Assembly: GCF_027943255.1 (NCBI RefSeq)
Contig: NC_072895.1
Span: 28,618,001 to 28,682,000 of the forward strand
Direction of reading: 5' to 3'
Origin: Anastrepha obliqua
Taxonomy: Eukaryota; Arthropoda; Insecta; Diptera; Tephritidae
Length of the DNA stretch: 64,000 nt
The position numbers and the translations under genes are program-made. Shown one piece after another: positions 29,601 to 41,600 of this stretch (position 1 is the stretch's first letter; each line of letters begins with the position of its first letter). Below the pieces are notes generated by a model. That model had not been told where the DNA came from. It saw nothing but the letters and a program-made list of their open reading frames with translations, and ran no database searches.

Positions 29601-32600
29601 GCGCCATGATAAATGACGTTTTGATGCCGGATGCCGAAAATTAAAGCTCGTGATCCTCACAACAAGGAGGTTCCAACAAAACGGCAGACGGCGCTACTTG
29701 CCATACAACGCATGAAACAATGAATTTACGCCACCGCCGTTTCGGTGGGCAATTTATCTCTCATCTCGGACGAGTAGATTGGCCACTAAGAACTTTTTAT
29801 ATCAAACTTTTGGACTTTTATTTATGAGGCTATGTAAAATCTAACTGCTTTGTGGATAAACCAGCTTCGATTGAGGTATTGGAAGCCAACATCACTAAAG
29901 TTATTCACGAGATACCGATCGATGTCCCCCAGCAAGTCATTCCAAATTGGTGTTTACGGCTGGCCGAATTACGCGCAGTCGTGGCCAACATTTCAAAAAG
30001 ATTATCTTTAAAAAGTAAATGTCATGAATGGTTCTACACAAAAATAATAAAGAGTGCCAAATCTACTTGAATTTTCGTTGTTTTTTTTTTTCAATTTAAA
30101 ACCCGATACCTCTAAATTGATCACCCTTTATTTAGTTGTGATTGTGTACATCTCTCTTTATCTATCTTTTGGAGATCTTTAAATTTATCAAATTCAATAA
30201 AGACGCAATTACTTTCAAGTGACTCACCGAGTTTTGACTTCCTTGGACTGCCACTCATTGTGTTTATCAAAGCTGATAAGAATTGCTGCGATTTCCTGGA
30301 ATATAAAGAAATAAGTTATATAAAATTTTTGCTGGAATACCGAAAACAAACAAAATTAGAGTTCAAAAGGTGAAAGAAAGAAAATATTAGCTTTATCATG
30401 GAAGTATTAGATGCGACGATTAGCGGAGCCTATGACGTCAGAGTGGGGAAAAAGATAAAGTGCGGTTAAAGATGAGGGAGGCGCCTATTTACGTAGGTCG
30501 ATGAAGAAACGCAAACAGACACACATGTCTCGTACGTAATATGCAGTATACTCGTACATACTCACACGCTCGCAATTGCTGGAGCCAGTGGACACTTAAA
30601 CTATGTCAAATACGTAGCCAATAAAATTATCGGGATTGACAATGGCAATTCAACTAATAACTTCAACTAATTCTTTAAGTTGGCCACTTTCCTTCTCAAT
30701 GGAAAAAATCGACCATTATAATGATATCGAAGTCAGGAAAAAATAAAGCCAAGGCAGCTTCATACAGACCTATAAGCCTGCTGTCATCTCTCTCCAAACT
30801 GTTTGAAATATTGCTAAAACGAAAACTAATGCCGCATCTGCAGTAAAACAACATTGTTCCAGCTCATCAGTTCGGTTTTCGTGAGAAACACGGCACAATT
30901 GAGCAAGTCACTCGCATCAGCTCTGAAATAAGAAATGCTTCTGAACGACGGGAATATTGCTCAGCCATATTTCTTGATGTAGCTCAAGCGTTCGACAGAG
31001 TATGGCACGAGGGACTTGTCTACAAAATCCAACGCACACTGCCACAAAGCTCACACAAAATATTAGAATCCAGTGTTTATGGTAAGATATAAAAACTACC
31101 TAACTGATGAAGTCGATATTACCACAAGGCAGTGTACTGGGTCCGCTTTTATATGTAATACACACGGCTGACCTTCCAACAAACATCCACGTTTGCTGAC
31201 GACACTGCAATCCTATGTCACTCCGAGTGGCCAATAAGTGCGTCGGGTGAACAGTCATCTGAAACACATGGTAAAGTGGTTGGCAGACTGGCGCATCAAA
31301 GTGATTGAGTAAAAATGTAAGCATGTGACTTTTATGGTAAATAGAAGCGATAGCTCCAGTGTATATCTAAACTCCACACTCATTCTAAAGAATTAACATA
31401 CCTTGGTGTTCGTTGGGACAGGCATCTGACATGGAAAAGACACATTGAGGCCAAAAGTGGACTGATAAAGTTCTTCATTGGCTAATCAATTCCCGTTCCG
31501 GGGTTAGCCTTGATCACAGAGTCCTTCTCTACAATACAATAATCAAGCCAATCTGGACGTATGCGTCACAACTCTACGGCAATGCAAGTGCCTGCAATAT
31601 TGCAATTATAAAACGAAGCCAATCTAAAATATTAAGAATGGTAACTGGAGCGCCATGGTACATAACCAATGAAAATATCATCGAGACCTAAATGTTCCAT
31701 TAGAGGCAGCAGAAATAGTAGTAATCCAACAAAACTGCTACCAAAGGCTGAGACTCCACCGAAATCCATTTGCTCGGTCGCTGTTGCACACCGTCAATTC
31801 GTCACGTCTCAGAAGAATTGACCTTCCAATCCTGTGGCGCATATTTGAGGCCCACATCGTCTACCCTGAAGACTTTATTCTTTGCGTTCGAGCGCTGGGA
31901 GAGGTATAGTTTCGTTGTATTCAAACTTTAAACGCGTTTTTCTCAAAATTATATTTTTCGAATTGGCGTACACGATAACTCGAAAAGTTATTGACCAATC
32001 TCCTTTAAATTTTGGACACATCTTTTTTATGATATTGCTTTCTATGTGTTTTAAGTTTTCGAAATTTTTTCGAAAAAAATATTTTTTTCGAAGCAAAAAT
32101 AATAGGAAAATTAGCCCCAAAATCCATTTTTTTTTGTTTTTTTTGAAGCATTTTATTTCGTGAATTTGTTTTTTTTTTCATTTATTGTTAATTCATATAG
32201 AAATTATGACACTAATAAACAAAAAAAATTGGTTTTTTGTATTCAGGTCACTGACGCCGATGCTACAATACCCGCCGATTGAGAAGCCCGCTGCGACCTT
32301 CCTAGAAGAATTGATTGTACATCCGCCATTTCAAATTATGGGTTGTTGGTTGGTTTAAGGGTGACCCCGCATCGGAGTGCCACATAGACCGCAAGTTGGG
32401 CCAGTTTATGTTATATGATTTCCCCACCTAACCAATATTTTTATTGTAGATTTTGGTCAAAGATATTAATTCGTTTCGAGAATTTGATGAGAGATTCGAT
32501 TTTCAGGTTCGAGAGTACTGAAAGATTGTCAATTGTTGGAGACCCAAGAAGAGCGAGTCGACTTCTGGCTAGACTGAGACAACTGCACAGCAAATGTCTG

Positions 32601-35600
32601 CTCGATACTTCCTCATCTTCGTCCTCGCAGTATCTGCAGTATCTGCACAGGTCGTTTTGAGGAACTGCGAGCCGACGTGCGTGAGTGCCCAAAAGGCAGT
32701 GGCCGGTGATGAAAGATATTATATGCCTTAGTTCGTGTTTTGAAAGACTTATAAGGGTTTTTGTCTGTTTCAGATTGTAGGATGACCAGATTTGTCTGGT
32801 CGTAACGCAAGTAGTTTCCACTCGCCACCTCCGATCAGCAATGCTGTGAAATTCTCGATCGATGAGCATTTTACATGTTGAGAGTGGAATGTGGATTGTG
32901 GGTAAGTTACAAACATTTGATTGCGCAGCTCCAGCTCTTGCGAGCTCATCAGCTTTGTAGTTACCTTCGAATCCACTGTGACCCGGTATCCAGATAACTT
33001 GGACAGAATTCTGAACACTTATCTCGTTAAGAGATAAGAGACAGGATCGAACCACATCTGAGTGGGTATACGAGGAGCTGAGTGCTCGAACGGCCGCTTG
33101 ACTGTCGGTGAAAAAGCGGATATCCTCTAGTGATATTCTCTTTTCTAAGAGAGTTTTCGCAGCATACCAGATAGCGCATACTTCCGCTTGGAATGCGCTA
33201 CAGTAATCTAAATGATAGATTGATGTGAGGGGAATTGGAAAAGATTCCAAATCCCACTTTGCCATCTTGTTTTGAACCATCTGTATATATTATCAGAGGG
33301 CCATCGATTTAAATTATTAAAATAAAAAAAAATTATATTATTTTAATGTATAAATAAACTGTATGCCAATTTTTAAAAAAATATATTGACTTCTTCATTT
33401 TAAATAATTTGAATGAAAATCAGAGAAAATATGGCCGTTTACAGGTATTTGTCCCCTTAAGACTAGTTAATAGATTCAATAAATAATAATAGCATTATAA
33501 AAAAAAAACTAATTTCGTAATTAGATAAAAAAGGATGCACAAAAATCAGTTTATTTTCTTTTTATTTTAATTTTTCTTTTCTAATTTATATAATTTAATT
33601 TTTTTATATTAATTTTTATTTTTTTATTTGTATTTATTTTTAATTTTTATTTAATTTAATTTTATTTCTCTTAATTTTTTTTCTTTTTGCTATTATCTTC
33701 AATCGCCGCGCCTTTCGTTTCCCACACATACATGTACATATAATATAACCGATATATATACGAGGCATATTTGGCAATCGTTTATCAAACGAATTCCACT
33801 GCTTTCACGAAATCCTCTGTCAAAAAGGAGCCTCAAACTGCGAGGCTTTTCACACATTTTTTTTTTCGAAATTTTAGAGGTATCTGTCCTCTCAAACTAT
33901 GTGAAATATGTAGCCAATAAAATTATCGCGATTGACAATGGCAACTTAACTTAATTCGTAATTAGATAAAACAAGATTCATTAAAATCAGTTGACTTTCT
34001 TTTTATTTGATTTTTTTTTTTTAATAAATTTATTTATTTATTTTTTTTATTATTGTTTTTTTTTTTTATTTTATTAATATATTATTTTTTATAATAATTG
34101 TTTTTTTTTAGTTTAATTTAATTTTTTTTTAATTTTTTTATAATTTTTTTTTTATTTTCGTTTTTTTTTTTTTAATTTTTCTTTTTAATTTTTTTTTATT
34201 ATTATATTTTTATTTTATTTTTTTTTTTTTTTTTTTTTTTTTGGTTTTGCTGTATGTCCATTCGCCGAGTCTGTCATTTCCCACACATAAATATAGAAAA
34301 TAACCGATAATATAGGCATATTTGACAGTCATGTATCAAACGAGATGAACTGCTTCCACGAAATCGTATGTCAGAAAAGAACCTGAAACTGCGAGGCTGA
34401 GAAACTACTTTTCCTTCTTAATTTTTTAGTACCTACATTTAATGCAATTTTTTTTTTTTTTTCTTTTTTTAGAAAAGTCAGTAGCAGTAAAGATAAACCT
34501 AGCGTTGGTTTTATTCCCAAATAAAGCACAAATATTTCCCAACATTTATGTCATAACTTCTGATCTCGAGGATGCCATTTCACAAATATTTGATAAATAT
34601 TTAAATTTCTTCCACTCAACGCTTTCAATTGTACTACACGCAAAGGGACACATGAAACAAAACAAGCCACTAAAATTTTACAGCGCACCCAACGTGAATG
34701 CGAGTGGTTTTATAAATCAAATTTAAGTTAATTAAGCGTCGCATAAGTGTTTCATATACACACACACATAAGAGTGCATTGTATGGACCCCCTAAGCGCA
34801 AAGTAGAAATGCAAGATAAGTAGTCACAGCTGCCAAAGCAAGGATGAGCGGAGAGGTGTAGTTAAGAGTAGGGGAAAGGTTCGCTACGAGAACACTCAGA
34901 AATTCTCAAGCAAAGGGTTAGCATTCAAGTATTCATGGCAATTTGTCGTGGCATATGCCACACACACACACACACACGCGCACACACAGGACCACATAGG
35001 GGCACACAGGAGCACTAAGCCCAGCCCAGCCTAGAGCAAGGCGGACACCACAAGAATTTTTGGCTTGCGACAGTTACGCTGGACAGTTGGTTCGATGGTG
35101 GAGCAAGCGAAGAAATTGCTGAAACGCATGAATATTTAATGTGGAAGAAGCAAAATAAAAAAAGCTTTAGATAAGCCACTTGTACCTACAGTTGGCAAAA
35201 ATGTGTGTGTATGCGTTTTGCATATGAAATACGTCATAAATATTTCGGAACTAGTAACGAAAAATGGTTTGGATGCTAAACAAAGTCAAAGAGATGCATG
35301 GATAGGAAGTAAGTATGTACACAGACATATCTACATATATACTGGCATACATACGCACATATACACAGATATGTTTAGTAAAAAGTATAAATGCGCGCAC
35401 AAGGACAACGTTGATCGAATTAGACGTGACACGCGGATTTGCCGCAATAAAAGCGCCTGCACACACACATACACATACATAAAAACACAAAAAAACTACA
35501 ACAATCGCGGTACACTTACATAACTCTTGAACGCTTTCTCTGAGCTACAAAGAGATTTACAAAATAAGTAAAGCGAATTGCGAAAAGCGGCCTTTCACTT

Positions 35601-38600
35601 TTCCAGTTACGTTTGATATTTTTTAGATTTTATGGCATTCACTTAAATAAGTCGCTTGACAACGAATACATCATATTTTGTGGCACACGCTCGCTGACAT
35701 CTTAAGAGCGCCTATGCATGTGTGCTGTACGTGTGTGGGTACACTAGGGTGCCTCACAAAAGTTGTGGTTTTTCCAACGGAATTATACAATTTTTATATT
35801 TTCGATGGTCCACCAAATATTAGCCAAAAAATAAATATCTACTAGATTATAATGACAAAAATAAAAAAAAAATGCACTCGAAGAATACTTCTGTTTTACA
35901 TAATCATTTCAAGTTTTCAAGCTCCTCAAAAACACCGTATATGCTTGTTCTTCCCCTTAAGCCGACTGAGAAGTGCTAAAATGCGTACTAGGCGAATGAA
36001 ATATTAGGGAATAAGTTATTATTGGGGATAGCTGATAGCTCTGGTAGCTACTGCTGTAAATATGATACTTTATAATTTTAATTATAATTTAATAAACAAA
36101 TAATAATAATAATAATATTATTGGCGAATAAGTTCATAGCGTTTTTACCAAAGAAATCCCCGACGAAGTGCCAATCAAATGGCGAAAGAACTGACTGTAG
36201 CATCCACCGCATACTGAGAAATGATCTCAAAGTCAAGCCTAACAAGATCCAAACGGCGCATGATCTCACACCAAAGCAGCAACAAGACAGACTTGAGAGA
36301 GCGAAGGAGTTGCTTCGCTTGACCGAAAGAGGTCAATTTTCGAACATTGTCGTCCGAGGACACAAAATTTTTCAACTTGAGCAATTCGCAAACTTCTAAA
36401 ACGATAGGGTTTATTTGACCGACCGTTCATAGGAGAATTTCATTCATCGATTGGCCACCAGGAGGCAACACCCGACACAGGTAATGGTTTGGGCCACTGT
36501 AACCGCAAATGGGCGCTCTCCAATCGTCTGGAGCATGGAGCCTGGCGTCAAGGCAAATGCGAAATACTATCGAGAAAGTATTCTGGAGGTTGCTTTAAAG
36601 CCGTGGGCAGACAACATTTCGGTGGCAGACCATGGACGTTTCAACAGGACTCGGCAACGTCTCACAAAGCTCGGGTGAACGAAGAATGGTGCTGAAAAAG
36701 CCATTCCCCGTGAGTGGGTCAAAATACCTGCAAGTCACATTCAGGCAGCTTGCGATTTGTTTCTGGACCGCCTCAAGGCCATAGTCAAGGCAAAAGGTGG
36801 TCATATCGAGCAAAAGTAAATTGATTCTATTTTCTGCTTTGTATTCTTCTCTGTATTATTTTCATACATTTTTTATTTTGAGTTGAATAAAATTAATTTT
36901 CCAAACTAAATGTATGACCTTTTTAATTGGTCGGACACTGTTTATTCGCCGTTGTTGTTTACAACCTCTTTCCACCTCTCGACCTCTTTGTTGATGCTGT
37001 TCCACCAAAAATCGCCTGGGCTCGTGTCAAAGAAGTTGTTGAGCCAGTTTTTAAACATGCGGACCTCTTTGTTATCGAAGGTAACGCCATTCATATGGTT
37101 TGACAGGGAGCGGAAAAGATGGTAATCGGTCGGTGCAAGGTCCGGAGAATACGGCGGATGTTGAAGGACTTCCCATTTGAGCTCTCGGAGTGCGGCTTTG
37201 ACGACTTGTGCAACATGGGGCCTGGCGTTGTCGTGTTGTCGTGAAGGAGTATAGTTTGATCATGTCGATTAGGTATTTTCAGTCGAATAGCCGAAAAGCC
37301 TCCTTCACGCGGTGTAGCTGGGCAATGTAGAGCTCTTTGTTGACCGTATCATTCTTTTCAAGCATTTCCCAGTGCACAATGCCCTCCCAGTTCCACCAAC
37401 ACACATGTCATGATCTTCTTTTGTTGAAGCTCCGGCTTGGCTCTTGGGTTTGGCGTATCTCCTGGAGCCACCCACTCCTTTCTTTGCTTCATTGCACCAT
37501 TTCTCATCTCTCGTGGCAATTCGGCAAAAAATGAGTTATTAGTGACCGCTCAATGGCGCGTGATATGTTGAGAAGGAATTTGCAAACGATTTTCTTTGTT
37601 TTTTTCGCTGAGTTAGTGAGACACCCAGGCTCCCATACTTCCAAGCTCCCAGACTTCCAAGCTCCCAGACTCCCAAGCTTCCAATTTTTCCGTAAATCCC
37701 ATTTAATAAAGATGATTGAGAATCGTTTTATGATCGCAATTCATTTCTTCAGCAAATTCGCGACTGGTTTGGCGATCATTCCTCTGCTCCTTCAAAAGTA
37801 ATTTGATAAGTTTTTCATCGAATCCAGAAGGCTTTCCGTTGCGGGACGTGTCATCGACGTCAAAGTCGCCATTTTTGAGCTTTGCAAGCCATTTTTGTGC
37901 TGTTGACTCGCCTACGACACCTTCTTCATACGCGTCGCTAATGTCTCATGCTGCTTCGACAGCTTTTTGACCTCAATGAAAAGCAAAGAAGAGCAGGTGT
38001 CGAAAATGTTGATTTGTGCCCCCTGGGTACTTCATTTCTAAGCCTCGAAACTAATAGAAAATTAAATAACTCTAAAATGTAATTCACATAGTTTTGTAGA
38101 GCACAAAGGGTTCTATCGAGTGAATACTGACGAGTCTGCCAAATAGCAAACAAATCTTTGTTAAATAATAGAAAATATAAAAACGCTATGAACTTATTCC
38201 CCGACCCAATAATTGGAAAATAACTCAGCTGGCTTTTGAGTACTGCACTCTTACAGGCGAACACGACTTGCCTAAACAAATTCCTATATTTTTATTGCAC
38301 AATTTTTTTAACTGAACTTTATGAATAAAGAATTCGAAGTAAATGAGTATGCACGGACATTCGCAGCAAATTTTCACATTTGTCTAAAGGCAGTGAATCT
38401 TTGAATCATTGATATATTGCCAATTGTTGTGCAATCGTTGTTCATCGCAATGTCTCAATCGATTAGTGCATTCTTCACAATATAGCATGCGATAAATCAT
38501 CCAAATAGTCTGAGACAATGGAAAGATGTTCGCCTTTCGCAAAAATTAAAACAAAAAAAAAAAAAAAAAAATAGATAGAATATTTTCACAATCGTTCCCA

Positions 38601-41600
38601 AATATGTATGTACATAAATACATATGCCAATAGCATATAAAAAAAAATACATAAATAAAATCGCTTCCTTATATTCGCACGTACTACAGCCCATTCTGTC
38701 GATTGCTCTCCCCTCATTTCATGGAGGTCAAACGAGAATTGCCAAAACGCGATTGCAGTGCCAGATGTTAGCTGCTGCGACCTTTCACTCAAAGTGCCTT
38801 CACTAAAATGCAAAAGATCGAATGTGATTTGTATAATAAATAAATATAAATATGCAGCTTCGCATCAAATGATGTGGATATACAAACTTATGCCTGCCTG
38901 GCCTGCATGGTTTAGTATGCATGGCTGTGAGTGGCCTGGCAAAAAATGCTGCGAATACCCTGGGGTAAAAAGTGTCACCATCAGCGAAAGTACTCGTTTG
39001 GTGTGGAATGTGAGTGAGAGCCGAACAGGATTGCCTTTGGCGATTTTTTTTTTTGTTTTTTCCCCCCATTTATAGGTATAAGTGCCCACGATGTAATACT
39101 GACTTTTGTATGTATTTTCGGTGAATTTGAAATATGTTGCTCATTCTAGCTGTTGTTGTCGTTGTTGCTCCCGTATGTTTACGCGAACTTATCAATTTGT
39201 TTTCCATTCTTGACGTTTTATGAATAATTTAAGTATAGAATTTTTGGATAACCTTTCAAATTTATATTCGAAATGATTTGCGAGCTGTTGCAAGTATCCT
39301 TCCTGATGCGAGCGCCCTTATGTGTGTTTGTGTGAGTGACGAAAGGCAACTGCTTAACAATTTGCAATGCCATCGCGAATGGTGTGCTGACGTACGCTCA
39401 CCAATGCATTCTTATTTATATAAATATATAAACCCTGTAGAGGACCAGTTATATTGGGACCAGTTCTTTGCTCCCAATGCTGCGACTGTAACAAAAGTGA
39501 CACCTTGGTACGCTACTTTAGTTTTGCTCAAAGTGACAATGAGTTTAGTAGGCAGTGGCAGTGTGGACAACGAGGTTGAGACCGATGCCCCAGTCGTGAA
39601 CGCCGGAATGGTCGCAACACCACTCGTCCTTGAAAAAACCACAAACGATAACACAAACAAGAATTGCCTCTACGCCGCTATAACTGACTTTGGTATCCCC
39701 ACAAAACTTATACAGCTGGGTAATGCATCCACCATATAGTCCGGACCTGGCACCAAGCAACTACCACCATTTTCCTCCATTGCAAAACTTCCTGAGTGAT
39801 AAGATTTCCGTAACAAGAGGAGATTGTGAAAATCGATTACTAGAGTTTTTTTTTGCCAATAGGGACCAAGACTTCTGTGAGAGAGGTATTATGAAGCTAC
39901 CTTTAAAATGGCAACAAAACGGTGAATATTTGATACATGGGACAATTCGAAAAATAGGGTTTTGAATTTTACGCAAAAATAATGGATTCCAAAGTTGGGA
40001 AATATTAAAATCGAACAATCCGTCGAAATAGTGCTATCGATTTGTTGCTTGTGAAGTCGCTTATTCGGTTAGTTTTATGGGTCACCGTTGAGGTTAAATA
40101 TTACGTCAACCATCCAGAAGCAACTAAAGTGTGGAAATATGAAATCAAAGTAGCCGTTGGTGAGATTATCGCTGAAACCCGCAAAAATTGTACTGAAAAA
40201 AATTGCTTTGGCAGAGGAGTGGGCTATTGGAAAACCCACGGTGGGAATCGTTTGAATAAAATTCGGCGCGATTTTTCATAGCAAAGTTTATTCCTGCCAA
40301 TAAAAAAAACGGATTGAAAAATATTAATTCGTCGTTTACCTATAGCGCAATAAAACTTCAAGCGCTGGAACGATGACCCTGTAGATGCCGTCACGATTTA
40401 TTTACACATCATGAAAGCAAATCTCGCGGGTAACGAACGTTATGTTCCTACATAGATACTATGTACGTATGTATATACAGCCATTTCAAATTAAAGGTAA
40501 AAAGCTTCTGCAATATGGCCTTTGATTTCACTAAAACTTTGCACCTAACTAAAACTAAATTCATGCTTAGACTAACAGAAATCGATTCAAAAAAATTTTA
40601 ATTTTTCACAGAAGTTATGGAAGTTATCGATTCTTTGTTTTTTGTTTTTTTTTTTATAGACTTCACTAAAATTTTGCAATTGGCTTAAATTCATGCTCAG
40701 GCTGACGGAAATAGACTGAAAAAAATTTTTTTCCACAGAAGTTATGTAAGTATTGACTTTTTTATCGATTTCACTAAAATTTTGCACGAGAGCTATCGAC
40801 TTTTATTGATTTCACTAAAATTTTGCTCTTGAGCTAAATTCATACTCAGGCTGACGGAAACGAACTGAAAACATTGTTGCTATTTTTTCACAGAAGTTAT
40901 GGAAGTATTGATTTTTTTATCGATTTCACTAAAATTTTAAACTTAAGCTAAGTTCATGCTCAGACTGACGAAAATGGACTTAAAAAAGTCTGACATTTTT
41001 CTCGCAGAAGTTATGAATTTTATCAATTTTTTTTATCGATTTCGCTAAAATTTTGCACGAGAGTTATCAACTTTTTTTTATCGATTTTGCACTAGAGCTA
41101 AATTCATACTCACGCTGACGGAAATGAACTGAAAACAATTTCACAAATTTTCCCAGAAGTTATGGAAGTTATCGACTTTTTTACCGATTTCACTAAAATT
41201 TTGCAGTACAGCTAATTTCAAACTCAGGCTGACGCAAATGGACTTAAAAAAAGTTTGACAATTTTTTCCAAGAAGTTATGAACGTTATCGATTTTTTATC
41301 AATTTCACTAAAATTTTGTACAGAAGCTAAATTCATACTCAGACTCACGGAAATGAACTGAAAACAATTTGAAAGGTATCGATGTTTTTTAACGAGTTCC
41401 CTAAAATTTTACACTTCAGCTAAGTTCATGCTCAGACTGATGGAAATGGACTTAAAAAAGTTAGACATTTCTCTCGCAGAAGTTGTGAACTTTATCGATT
41501 TAGCTAAAATTTTGCAAGAGAGTTATCGAATTTTTTATCGATTTCACTAAAATTTTGCTCTTGAGCTAAATCCATGCTCAGGCTGACGGAAATGGACTCA

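Larger units (their letters stand above)
36121..38209 (-). mobile_element. Composite: dead mariner holding a second Tc1/mariner element
   Basis: TIRs TTGGCGAATAAGTTCATAGC (36121) and, reversed, GGGAATAAGTTCATAGCGTT (right end at 38209) flank the unit; both sit next to TA. The minus-strand transposase remnant (36945-38177) includes YHLFRSLSNHMNGVTF and WNWEGIVHWEMLEKNDTVNK. The left part is a different, plus-strand element (36150-36945). Confidence 0.82.

Noticed and set aside
34961..34988. CRISPR-like or other array at a CA run
   Set aside because: It is a plain dinucleotide microsatellite.
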